This document shows positions 24,644 through 33,132 of a stretch of 64,000 nucleotides of DNA, in pieces; position 1 is the stretch's first letter, and every line of letters begins with the position of its first letter. A model generated the notes under the pieces. That model searched no databases and had not been told where the DNA came from. It was given only the letters and a program-made list of their open reading frames with translations. Position numbers and translations under genes: made by a program. The DNA comes from Melioribacter sp051488685 (GTDB lineage Bacteria; Bacteroidota; Ignavibacteria; Ignavibacteriales; Melioribacteraceae): assembly GCF_051488685.1 (NCBI RefSeq), contig NZ_JBPSEH010000005.1, forward strand, positions 186,001 through 250,000, given 5' to 3'.

Positions 24644-25408
24644 TTACTCTCCCAGACTTTTTTGTTTTACCTTCTGATTTATTTTAATCAACTCTGGCTT
24701 TTCCTCGAATAATTTTAGGATGTCTTCGAAATAAAATAACTTATTCGGTTTATACAGGTTCTTGTAGATCTGTTTTATCAATTCGTAATCTTCCGCCGTA
24801 TCGACCGTCCATCTGTGGAATGAATAATCCTGGTTGTTTTCATAATTCACAATTTTAAAAATGTCGGGATGTTGATAGATATAGGGAGTAACGTGTTCGC
24901 GTTCGTATTTTTCGTTTGCGCATCTAAATGCTTCCGCCAGCGCTGTGAAAGAAAATATCTCGGCATCAAGTCCACGAGGGAAAGTTCTTTTAATTGTATT
25001 GCTCAAATAGTCGACCATACCGTTTTTGTTCAGAAGAAAATACTTAGAGATCATTTTGTCGATAACAGCTGGATCGATTACAGGACAATCGGATGTAACC
25101 CTAACGATTGTATCGACTTCATAATCGATAGCAGCCTGGTAATACCTTGAAAGAACATCTTCGGAACTACCTCGAAAACAATCGATTTTATTATTCTCAC
25201 AAAATTCCTCAGTAGCATCGTCTTCAGGCAGGTCTGTAGTTGCAACAATAATATTCTTGATTTTTTTGGAATGCGACAGTCGATTAATAACGTGCCACAA
25301 AATCGGCTTGCCTTCGAGTTCTTTAAATATTTTTCCGGGCAGCCGTGTAGAACCGATTCGCGCCTGTACTATGGCGCATACAAAATTCGAGTAGCTTCTT
25401 CTTCCCAT
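24644..25408 (-). CDS. SpsF-type cytidylyltransferase, candidate CMP-pseudaminate synthetase
   Basis: A 254-residue nucleotidyltransferase. The N-terminal signature is AIVQARIGSTRLPGKIFKELEGKPIL (ARxGSxRLPGK binds the CTP phosphates), followed by ATTDLPEDD and RVTSDCPVIDP with the metal-binding Asp. This is the SpsF/COG1861 group, relatives of CMP-sialate synthetases. It is the last gene of a pseudaminic acid cluster in which no ordinary PseF is present, so it may activate pseudaminic acid with CTP; that role is inferred. An AAGGA sequence precedes the ATG. It is separated from pseI by 186 bases, more than the other genes of the cluster. Confidence 0.8.
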   Translation of the reverse strand: MGRRSYSNFVCAIVQARIGSTRLPGKIFKELEGKPILWHVINRLSHSKKIKNIIVATTDLPEDDATEEFCENNKIDCFRGSSEDVLSRYYQAAIDYEVDTIVRVTSDCPVIDPAVIDKMISKYFLLNKNGMVDYLSNTIKRTFPRGLDAEIFSFTALAEAFRCANEKYEREHVTPYIYQHPDIFKIVNYENNQDYSFHRWTVDTAEDYELIKQIYKNLYKPNKLFYFEDILKLFEEKPELIKINQKVKQKSLGE

Positions 25409-25594
25409 AAATCCTTTAGTTTATTTTTTGCGTGATGTGAATTTTTTATGAAGTCTTTATGAATAAATCTCCATTTCTTTTTGAACTATTCGCACGCCGT
25501 TCGAAAGAGAATTTTCTCAGAAATAATTTTGATATTCTTTTTTTCTCAAGCGCATAAAGATTCGTTAAATTTCATTGCCTGTATAAATAACTGC

Positions 25595-26629
25595 TCAGTC
25601 GATCAAATCCCATTTCAAAGGAGTTCCTTTTTTTATATAGGTTTTCGCTTTTCTGCCGACTACTTGTTTCAAAAATTTCGGATGCAGTCCATAAGAAGGA
25701 CGAATCGAGCGGACGTTTTCTTCAGTTAGTAGCTCTCCTTCCTTTATATCCTTAACTGCAAAGAGAGAGCGCGCAAATGTTCTGCTCTTCTTAACTTTCT
25801 CATTAATTTCGAATGTGGCTTTGCCAAGTGCTTTTTCAGCATTTCTGATATCTTCAACCATTTTTTTGAATTCCGAAGGTTCAAGTGAGAATGAAGAATC
25901 CGGTCCCCCAATCTTTCGATCGAGTATGAAATGCTTTTCGATAATTCTTGCTCCAAGCGCTACTGCAGCTACTGGTACAACCGTTCCCATTGTATGATCT
26001 GATAAACCGACGATAGTTTTGAACTTTTCTTTCATGTAGGGAATAGTATTAAGATTTACATCCTCAATTGGAGCAGGATAAGAAGAGGTACATTTCAAAA
26101 GCGCAATCTGATCGTTATTCATTCTTTTGCATGCGTCGATAGCTTCCTGTATGTCCTCTTCGTTTGCAATTCCAGTGGAGATTATCATCGGTTTTCCTTT
26201 CGAGGCAGCGTATTCAATCAACGGTATATCTGTAATTTCGAAAGAGGCAATTTTATACGCGGGTACATTCATCTTTTCCAGGAAGTCGACCGCCGTTTTA
26301 TCAAATGGAGAAGAAAAACAAATTAGACCGAGTTCTTCAGCAAATTTTTTAAGTTCGGGCTGCCATTCCCACGGTGTATAAGCTTTTTGATAAAGCTGGT
26401 AGAGGGTAACACCATCCCATATAGTACCTTGTTTAATTTGAAAATATTCGTTGTCGCAGTCAATTGTAATTGTATCGGGAGTATAAGTCTGGAGTTTAAC
26501 AGCGTCAGCTCCGCATTCTTTGATTGCTTTTATTGAATCGATTGCCGTCTGAAAATTCTGATTGTGATTTGCTGAAAGTTCGGCAATGATAAACACTTTT
26601 TTATCGAGGTCAAAATTTTCGATAATCAC
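25595..26629 (-). CDS. pseI: Pseudaminic acid synthase
   Basis: A 344-residue NeuB-family enzyme. The TIM-barrel part (1-275) has FIIAELSANHNQNFQTA, AVKLQTYTPDTIT, ISTGIANEEDI and a GLSDHTMGT metal/phosphoenolpyruvate site with EKHFILDR. A C-terminal antifreeze-like SAF domain (about 285-344) covers the active site of the partner chain. PseI condenses 6-deoxy-AltdiNAc with phosphoenolpyruvate to pseudaminic acid. The WDG.TLYQLYQKAYTPWEWQ segment is typical for PseI as opposed to sialate synthase. It lies 4 bases after the pseG/H fusion gene. Confidence 0.92.
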   Translation of the reverse strand: MIIENFDLDKKVFIIAELSANHNQNFQTAIDSIKAIKECGADAVKLQTYTPDTITIDCDNEYFQIKQGTIWDGVTLYQLYQKAYTPWEWQPELKKFAEELGLICFSSPFDKTAVDFLEKMNVPAYKIASFEITDIPLIEYAASKGKPMIISTGIANEEDIQEAIDACKRMNNDQIALLKCTSSYPAPIEDVNLNTIPYMKEKFKTIVGLSDHTMGTVVPVAAVALGARIIEKHFILDRKIGGPDSSFSLEPSEFKKMVEDIRNAEKALGKATFEINEKVKKSRTFARSLFAVKDIKEGELLTEENVRSIRPSYGLHPKFLKQVVGRKAKTYIKKGTPLKWDLID

Positions 26630-26633
26630 GCTA

Positions 26634-28097
26634 TCACCTCACAAGCACATACTTTTTATAGATTTCATTATTAATTAATTCCTCGCCTTCCAATTTATAT
26701 CCCGAAGCTTCGAATGCACTTAAGGAAGCGCTGTTTTGCGGCAATATGTATGCTGTTATCGATCTAACATTCTGATTTTCGACAAACAATCTGCGCGAGC
26801 CTTCTTTAATAATTCTTTTTGACAATCCTTTACCGCGAAAATTTTCAGTTAAACTGACACTTACGAATGCATGATTATCTTCTATTTGAAAGCGTATTTG
26901 ACCGATAAATCGATCCTCGCGGTCGAAAGCCAGAAGGAATAAATAATTTTCATCGTTAATTTTTTTATTGAACCATACGAGATGTTCTTCCCACGGGATT
27001 GGGTTTTTGTTAATCGATTGCATTCTTACAGTGGGATCGTTCGACAATTCATATACAATTTTGGAATCGCCGGCCACTGCCTTCCTTAAATAAAATTTAT
27101 CGACGGAGCATATACGGTCAATAAGATAGGCCACAACACGTCGACTGCCCTGACCGTCAACTTTTTTTCTGCCGGCGCTACCGCATTTTTTACGCAAACT
27201 GATCGACTTATATTTTTGAAGCTGGTCGACAATTTTTTTCATACTATTAATTTCATTGTAAAAAATTGGTTCGATCAGAAAGCCACTTTTATGCCATTCG
27301 AGTATGTTGTTTTTTTGATTATCGATTACTGCCACTGCGATCGAAGGAGTTCCTGTTGCCGCAAGTTCATATAATGTTTGTCCTGCAGCAGTAACAACAA
27401 TATCGGCTTTCAACATCAAATCTTTAATTTGCTCGGCGTTTAAGATGCTGTAAAAATTTACATTTTCGTATTGCTTCTCAAATTTTTCAATTTCGTCTTT
27501 TCCTTTATTGCCAAAGACAACGTGCATTACTGCTTGTGGATAAATTTCTAATGCTATTTTCAGTACGGGCAAAGTAAGATTTCTTATATCCTGTCCGCCG
27601 AATGTAATTAAAATGCTTTTTACTTCTTTATTGTATTTACGCTGATTTGAATCCCAAAACGGTTTTCTCACTGGTATATATTCCGAACCAAGGAGAAAAT
27701 CGTATCCTGCTTTTTTCTGGTAAGGATAATTTTCCGCGTTGAGTGTTCCATTTAGTATAATCGATTCTGGATAATCGATTCTCAGGTTATCATCGACTAT
27801 AACAAGTTTTTCGCAGAAGTTTGATATTTTATCGTAAAATTCCCTACTTGCAAGGTACGAGTCAATAATGGCATAGTCGCTATTTATGATTTTTTTTATC
27901 AACTGTGCAGGATGACTAAGCCAGTCGATTATTTCATATCGAACACCATTTAAATAATGTGAGCATTTGTCGTCGCCATTTATGAAGAAATGCGGGTAAA
28001 TGTTCCTTTCTTCAAAGGCTTGATAGAGCGAAAGGCATCTGGTTATATGACCGTATCCAGTATTTTGAAATCCTTCTGTAATAATTGATATTTTCAT
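26634..28097 (-). CDS. PseG-PseH fusion: sugar-nucleotide hydrolase plus N-acetyltransferase
   Basis: This 487-residue protein joins two pathway enzymes. Residues 1-330 are PseG, a GT-B-fold hydrolase that releases UDP from UDP-6-deoxy-AltdiNAc; His17 in GYGHITRC is at the position given for the catalytic His of Campylobacter PseG, and the UDP site is AAGQTLYELAATGTPSIAV (237-255). Residues 335-487 are a GNAT acetyltransferase like PseH (FYLRKAVAGDSKIVYELSND; acetyl-CoA loop NFRGKGLSKRII), which acetylates the amino sugar before PseG acts. In Campylobacter and Helicobacter these are separate proteins. Its start overlaps the pseC stop by 4 bases. Confidence 0.9.
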   Translation of the reverse strand: MKISIITEGFQNTGYGHITRCLSLYQAFEERNIYPHFFINGDDKCSHYLNGVRYEIIDWLSHPAQLIKKIINSDYAIIDSYLASREFYDKISNFCEKLVIVDDNLRIDYPESIILNGTLNAENYPYQKKAGYDFLLGSEYIPVRKPFWDSNQRKYNKEVKSILITFGGQDIRNLTLPVLKIALEIYPQAVMHVVFGNKGKDEIEKFEKQYENVNFYSILNAEQIKDLMLKADIVVTAAGQTLYELAATGTPSIAVAVIDNQKNNILEWHKSGFLIEPIFYNEINSMKKIVDQLQKYKSISLRKKCGSAGRKKVDGQGSRRVVAYLIDRICSVDKFYLRKAVAGDSKIVYELSNDPTVRMQSINKNPIPWEEHLVWFNKKINDENYLFLLAFDREDRFIGQIRFQIEDNHAFVSVSLTENFRGKGLSKRIIKEGSRRLFVENQNVRSITAYILPQNSASLSAFEASGYKLEGEELINNEIYKKYVLVR

Positions 28098-29275
28098 TTC
28101 ATTAAATCGAGTGTGCTCGCAATTGATTTTGTAATGTAATTTAGGTCTTCTTCATTTAATCCAGGATAAATTGGAATCGAGATTTCTCTTTTATAAAATA
28201 GTTCAGCTTCGGGATAATCACCTTCCTTAAATCCAAATCTTTTTTTGTAAAACGGCTGAAGGTGGACTGGGATATAATGCACCTGAAGAAAAATTTTCTT
28301 TTCCCTCATCTTTTCGAAAAAAGATTTCTTCGATATTTTTAACTCGTCGAATTTAATCTGTAATGGATAGAGATGATAAGCATGGTTGGAATCCTTGTTG
28401 ACGTGAGGAATAATAAATCGATCATCGTTCTTAAAAAAAGCATCGTAATATTTTGCAATTTTTCTTCTTTCGACAACAAAGGAATCGAGTTTTTTTAATT
28501 GCGAAATTCCAAGTGCGCACTGGAAATCGGTAATTCTGTAATTGAATCCGACTTCGTGCATTTCATAATACCAGGGGCCGTCATTTTTTTCGAGAACAGT
28601 AGGATCCTTTGTTGCGCCATGTGTTCTTAGTGTTTTTACTCTTTTGATAAAACTACTATCGTTTGAGAGAACTGCACCTCCTTCTCCTGTAGTAATATGT
28701 TTCACTGGATGAAAACTCAAATTGACAGCGTCTGCATATTTAACTGCATAGGTATAATCTTTTTTATATTCTGCTCCAGGAGCATGGCAGAAGTCATTAA
28801 CAAGTTGAAATTCATATTTATCTTTAAGACTTTTTAATGCTTCCCAATTGGATGGCTGACCGGCATAATCGACGGCGACAACTGCTTTAACATTAATATT
28901 TTTCTTTCGGTAAGATTTGATCTTATCTTCAAGTTTATTTGGGTCTATTGTGTAGTAAAGTGGATCGATGTCGGCAAAGTCAACATCCGCACCGGCATAA
29001 ATTGCGCAGTTGGCGCTTGCAAGAAAAGTTATTGGAGTTGTAATAACAACATCGCCTTTCGACCAGCCGAGTCCCAATGCAATTAAATGCAAGCCTGCAG
29101 TACCGTTTGAACAAGCTGCAGCATATATTGCACCAAATTTATCTGTAAGCGCTTTTTCAAATTCATCTATAGTTGGGCCTTGCGTTAGCCAATCGGACTG
29201 TAATACTTTAACCACACATTCGATATCGTCTTTACTTATATTTTGTTTTCCATATGAATAAGTTTTTGAATTCAT
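28094..29275 (-). CDS. pseC: UDP-4-amino-4,6-dideoxy-AltNAc transaminase
   Basis: A 393-residue DegT/DnrJ/EryC1-family aminotransferase. Lys192 in HPVKHITTGEGG is the PLP lysine; SNGTAGLHLIALGLGW and TPITFLASANCAIYAGADVDFADID form the usual cofactor and substrate regions. PseC puts an amino group on C4 of the sugar nucleotide made by PseB. A longer frame begins at 29311 but would overlap pseB; the ATG at 29275 follows AAAGGA at good spacing and matches family N-termini (YSYGKQNISKDDIE). It lies 10 bases after pseB. Confidence 0.93.
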   Translation of the reverse strand: MNSKTYSYGKQNISKDDIECVVKVLQSDWLTQGPTIDEFEKALTDKFGAIYAAACSNGTAGLHLIALGLGWSKGDVVITTPITFLASANCAIYAGADVDFADIDPLYYTIDPNKLEDKIKSYRKKNINVKAVVAVDYAGQPSNWEALKSLKDKYEFQLVNDFCHAPGAEYKKDYTYAVKYADAVNLSFHPVKHITTGEGGAVLSNDSSFIKRVKTLRTHGATKDPTVLEKNDGPWYYEMHEVGFNYRITDFQCALGISQLKKLDSFVVERRKIAKYYDAFFKNDDRFIIPHVNKDSNHAYHLYPLQIKFDELKISKKSFFEKMREKKIFLQVHYIPVHLQPFYKKRFGFKEGDYPEAELFYKREISIPIYPGLNEEDLNYITKSIASTLDLMK

Positions 29276-29285
29276 AAAATTTCCT

Positions 29286-30317
29286 TTAAGATACGACAAC
29301 ATTTTTTTCAATTAACTCACGTAGTTCTTCAACCGTAAGGAAGTGTGGATTAGATCCGCTATTGTAAGAAAAGCCGTATTCACAAAATCTTCCTGGTTTG
29401 CCATTGCTTTTCAATCGAAATTCTTCTGTATCCCACAACTTGAAGTTAGAATCGTTACCCAATTGAACTGACGGCAGAATAACGAAATAGTCGTCGAATT
29501 CAATTGTATTGAGAGCATCTGCTTGTGTTATCATCTCTTCGTGAATTTTCTCGCCGGGACGAATTCCCACAATTTCAATTTTGCACTCAGGAGCGATGGC
29601 TTTGGCAAGGTCTAATATTCTATAAGAAGGAATCTTTGGTACAAAGAGCTCGCCACCCCACATTCGTTTGAAACTTTCGAGAACGAAGTCGACTCCCTGT
29701 TGAAGAGTGATATTAAAACGCGTCATTCTTTCATCGGTTATCGGTAGAACCCCTTCTTTCCTTTTTTGAAGGAAGTATGGAATTACTGAACCGCGGCTGC
29801 CCATAACATTGCCGTAACGGACTACAGAGAATTTGATATCGTGAGCGCCTTTGAAATTATTTGCCGCTATAAAAAGCTTATCGGAAGTTAGTTTTGTTGC
29901 GCCGTAAAGATTAACCGGGGCTGCGGCTTTGTCGGTACTGAGAGCAATAACTTTTCTAACCCCTTTTTCAATGCAAGCATTAATCACATTTTGCCCGCCA
30001 ATTACATTGGTTTTAACCGCCTCGAAAGGATTGTATTCGCATGCTGGCACTTGTTTTAATGCAGCTGCGTGAACAACATAATCAACACCTTCCATTGCCC
30101 TCTTGAGCCTTTCCTCGTCCCGTACATCACCAATAAAATAGCGCATCAATACGCCTTCTTTATTGTATTTAGGATTGTGCTGCATTTCAAATTGCTTCAG
30201 TTCATCCCTGCTATAAATAATGACTTTTCTTGGTGTAAATCTTTTCAATACAGTTTCAACAAATTTCTTTCCGAAGGAACCTGTTCCACCTGTAATAAGT
30301 ATTGTTTTGCCGTCCAT
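29286..30317 (-). CDS. pseB: UDP-GlcNAc 4,6-dehydratase (inverting)
   Basis: A 343-residue extended short-chain dehydrogenase. The NAD site is ILITGGTGSFGKKFVE. Catalytic elements are the STDKAA motif (Asp and Lys) and YGATK (Tyr and Lys), the pattern of the inverting dehydratases PseB/FlaA1. It turns UDP-GlcNAc into the 4-keto-6-deoxy-L-arabino sugar, the first step of pseudaminic acid synthesis. It is the first gene of the minus-strand pse cluster, with AGGAG before the ATG and a possible TAAATTTG promoter element about 25 bases upstream. Confidence 0.94.
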   Translation of the reverse strand: MDGKTILITGGTGSFGKKFVETVLKRFTPRKVIIYSRDELKQFEMQHNPKYNKEGVLMRYFIGDVRDEERLKRAMEGVDYVVHAAALKQVPACEYNPFEAVKTNVIGGQNVINACIEKGVRKVIALSTDKAAAPVNLYGATKLTSDKLFIAANNFKGAHDIKFSVVRYGNVMGSRGSVIPYFLQKRKEGVLPITDERMTRFNITLQQGVDFVLESFKRMWGGELFVPKIPSYRILDLAKAIAPECKIEIVGIRPGEKIHEEMITQADALNTIEFDDYFVILPSVQLGNDSNFKLWDTEEFRLKSNGKPGRFCEYGFSYNSGSNPHFLTVEELRELIEKNVVVS

Positions 30318-30688
30318 GATTCTCCTTTATTTTATCAAGGCAAATTTATTAAAATTATGTCGATTTATCTTACCATTTACAAATCATAATTCTTACTCAA
30401 ACGAGAAACCTTCAAAGGAAATAACATTGTTGTTATAATCAAATGGATAATGCTCAATTCGAAAAAATATTGCTCGTATGATACGAATGTGTAATTAAAT
30501 CGAGCAGCAAACAATAATTCGGAACCTAAGATATAATTGCCTTCCATAATATTATAGTTTGAACAAACATGACAACTAAGAATTTTTCCACCTACAGAAA
30601 AATGATTTCAAACCGAATAAATTCTATAATTCACTAACATCGGAAAGCATTCGCATTCGATAAAAACATTATGAAACCCGGTAGTTTC
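30318..30688. other. Spacer upstream of the pse cluster
   Basis: This 371-base AT-rich spacer lies between pseB and the 3' end of the nuclease-fold gene, both on the minus strand. Apart from a possible promoter element for pseB I see no coding frame, hairpin terminator or known RNA in it. Confidence 0.5.
30341..30348 (-). promoter_or_regulatory. Possible TAnnTTTG element of the pse operon
   Basis: The minus strand reads TAAATTTG followed by CC, matching the Bacteroidetes -7 consensus, about 25 bases before the pseB ATG. No TTTG is found about 20 bases further upstream, so support is partial. Confidence 0.3.
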
Positions 30689-31915
30689 TCATTTTATTAA
30701 AATCATCCTTTGGGTGGTTGAATAACCGTTAAAATTTAGCGTGTAGAAATAAATTCCTGACGATAGTTTATAGCTGCTTGAATCAAAACTGAATTCGTAA
30801 GAACCAGGTGGGTAATATCCGTTGACAAGTTGTGTTATCTCCCTGCCAAGAATATCAAACACAACAAGTTTTACATATCCACTCGTTTCGAGTTTGAATT
30901 TAATATTCGTTGACGGGTTAAATGGATTCGGATAATTTTGATATAACTCGAATCCGTAATACATTTCGCCATCATTTGAAACACTCTGCAATTTATCGAA
31001 TTTGAAAAGTGCATAAACAGGCAAATGGTCGCTTGCCGATACGAGTGAATCTGCTAGTTCGATACCAAAAGTATTTGTACCGAAATTAACAGGCATTTTG
31101 AAGTGATTACCGTCGTTTCCCACTATTGTATAGGAATTAGAGATATATTCAATACCGCCGGGGTCTTTGACTGCTTGAGAAATGAGTATCATGTCAAATC
31201 GATTTGTAAGTTCCGCCGAGGAATAGCTATGAACATGTTTAAAGAGAGGATTGTAGTTCCACTCACCAATTGCATCCAGGGGGTCGATAAAATATCCCGG
31301 AGCGCTTGTGTCGATTAATTCAGCAACGGCAGCTTCGGAGCCGTTAAGTGTGTTGAAATCGCCCAGAACTATATAATCTTTATCTTCAGCAAATTTAGAA
31401 GTAACACTTCTCAATACTTTAGCCTGTTCAAATCTTTTATTTAGATTTTCACTATTATCACCATCTCTCGTGTTAGCTTTAAGATGTACCGAAAATATAA
31501 TCAATGTGTCGCCAGTAATTTTATTCACCACCGGAAATTCGTGAATTGGTCTCGTTACTGCATCATGAATTATGTTACCCAGCGATTCAATTTTATCTTC
31601 TTTATAAAATAGTGCGCTGTTCATACCTGTCGAGGCAATAAAATCAGCGGCCTTATATTTATATTCTAATACATATTTCAAAAATTGTTCGACAGAAGCT
31701 TTGTCGACTACTTCCTGACAGACCAGAATGTCGGGATTAACAGCGTTAACAACAAATTTCAATGCAGGGTTATCCCAATCTAGTCTCGACGGATCATTCT
31801 CCGTGGGATTATACGGAGTATATTGATGAATGTTATAAGTCATTATTTTTAATGTATCCTGTGCATTCAATCTAAATGCAACCAGAATAAGAGCAATCAT
31901 AAAGAAACGTTTCAT
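30689..31915 (-). CDS. Endonuclease/exonuclease/phosphatase-fold protein with T9SS sorting domain
   Basis: A 408-residue secreted protein with a signal peptide (1-18, ending LNA before QDT) and an EEP domain (20-310). Motifs are MTYNIHQYTP, LVCQEV (metal-binding Glu), LGDFNTLNGSE and a final SDHLPVYA (catalytic His). Residues about 322-408 are a type IX secretion C-terminal domain (YQNYPNPFNPSTNIKFKL ... GIYFYTLNFNGYSTTQRMILIK), which sends it through the outer membrane. It may hydrolyse nucleic acid or phosphoester substrates on the cell surface. No T9SS machinery gene lies in the window. It diverges from the Sco1 gene. Confidence 0.88.
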   Translation of the reverse strand: MKRFFMIALILVAFRLNAQDTLKIMTYNIHQYTPYNPTENDPSRLDWDNPALKFVVNAVNPDILVCQEVVDKASVEQFLKYVLEYKYKAADFIASTGMNSALFYKEDKIESLGNIIHDAVTRPIHEFPVVNKITGDTLIIFSVHLKANTRDGDNSENLNKRFEQAKVLRSVTSKFAEDKDYIVLGDFNTLNGSEAAVAELIDTSAPGYFIDPLDAIGEWNYNPLFKHVHSYSSAELTNRFDMILISQAVKDPGGIEYISNSYTIVGNDGNHFKMPVNFGTNTFGIELADSLVSASDHLPVYALFKFDKLQSVSNDGEMYYGFELYQNYPNPFNPSTNIKFKLETSGYVKLVVFDILGREITQLVNGYYPPGSYEFSFDSSSYKLSSGIYFYTLNFNGYSTTQRMILIK

Positions 31916-31967
31916 TTAAAAACCTAATTAATTATTATTGCTTTTGGATATTTCAAAATAAGTAAAT

Positions 31968-32549
31968 ATGAAATTAATTAAAATAATTCCCGTTTTGGCG
32001 ATATTAGTCGCTTGTGGAAATAATTTCCCAAAATTAATAGATCTTTCGGAATATAAATTTCATCTTATCAATCAAGAAGGTAAAGAAGTAATATTTCCGG
32101 ACAATATCAAAGGACGCTTAACCGTAGCAGGTTACATTTTTACAAATTGCCCGGATATCTGTCCGCTTACCACAAACAATATGCGCCTTTTAAAAGATAA
32201 GTTAAACAACGAAGGAATATCGGATGTAAAATTCATTTCGATCAGTTTTGATCCTTTGAATGACACGCCTGAAGTTTTGAAAAAGTATGCGGAAATCAGG
32301 AATCTTGACACGCATAATTGGGAATTCCTTACGGGAAGTCAAAATGAGATTAACTCATTAATGAAAACAGTTGAAGTGTTAGCCGTTCCGGGAGATTCAA
32401 CAATCCTCGCCAACGGAAAAAAAATTTATTACTATATCCATACGGACAGAATCCAATTAATTGACCGGAACGGAATAGTAAGGAAAAATTATTCCGGCAG
32501 CAAGCTGAATCTCGAAGAAATTTATGCCGACATCAAAAAATTATTGTAA
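31968..32549 (+). CDS. SCO1/SenC copper chaperone lipoprotein
   Basis: A 193-residue thioredoxin-fold protein with a lipobox (LVAC, lipidated Cys16). The copper ligands are Cys61 and Cys65 in FTNCPDICPLT and His158 in YYIHTDRIQL. SCO proteins deliver copper or reduce cysteines for the CuA site of cytochrome c oxidase, or serve nitrous oxide reductase and similar enzymes. It is anchored facing the periplasm. The neighbouring PCuAC gene, 15 bases downstream, is a common partner in CuA assembly, so the pair probably serves one copper enzyme encoded elsewhere. Confidence 0.92.
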   Translation: MKLIKIIPVLAILVACGNNFPKLIDLSEYKFHLINQEGKEVIFPDNIKGRLTVAGYIFTNCPDICPLTTNNMRLLKDKLNNEGISDVKFISISFDPLNDTPEVLKKYAEIRNLDTHNWEFLTGSQNEINSLMKTVEVLAVPGDSTILANGKKIYYYIHTDRIQLIDRNGIVRKNYSGSKLNLEEIYADIKKLL

Positions 32550-32564
32550 AGGGGGTAGGACGTT

Positions 32565-32984
32565 ATGAAAAAATTAATATTACTAACATTTCTTTTTCCC
32601 ATGTTAATAAATGCGCAAGAATTAAAAATCGAAGTAACTAATGCCTGGGCGCGTCCTGCAGCAACGGGACATAATTCGGCGCTTTACATGACAATTAGCA
32701 ATAAAAGCACACTTGAAGATACGCTTTATGCGGCAAAATCATCTGTGGCTCAGATTGTGGAGATTCACGAAACTTATAAAGCCGGCGAGGATATGATGGG
32801 AATGAGGGAAGTTGAATTTGTCAAAATATTACCAAATTCAAGCCTTAGCTTTAAACCAGGTGGGCATCATATAATGCTTATTGGAGTAACTAAAGATTTA
32901 ATTGCTGGTGATTCAATCAAAGTTGATTTATTCTTTAGAAAAAACGGAAAAATTAATGTTAAGGCAAAAGTTAAGTCGTTCTGA
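32565..32984 (+). CDS. Periplasmic copper chaperone PCu(A)C
   Basis: A 139-residue protein with a signal peptide (1-17, ending INA before QEL) and a cupredoxin-like PCuAC domain. The copper-binding His and Met residues are seen as His68 in VEIHETY, a Met cluster (Met77, Met78, Met80) and GGHHIMLIG (His101 or His102, Met104). PCuAC binds Cu(I) and hands it to Sco1 or directly to cytochrome oxidase. A strong GGGGG sequence precedes the ATG. It forms a two-gene operon with the Sco1 gene. Confidence 0.92.
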   Translation: MKKLILLTFLFPMLINAQELKIEVTNAWARPAATGHNSALYMTISNKSTLEDTLYAAKSSVAQIVEIHETYKAGEDMMGMREVEFVKILPNSSLSFKPGGHHIMLIGVTKDLIAGDSIKVDLFFRKNGKINVKAKVKSF

Positions 32985-33132
32985 TAAAATCAAGCTCCTT
33001 TTGTTTCTTAACTAAATTGCATTCCGAAGGTAAGTTTGATTTTTCATATTATCAAGCCGAATAATGTTTCGAATAGAAAGATAAAAGCCAAAAATTCTTA
33101 TTTTTACGATTGAAGAAAAAAGGAACCTTATT

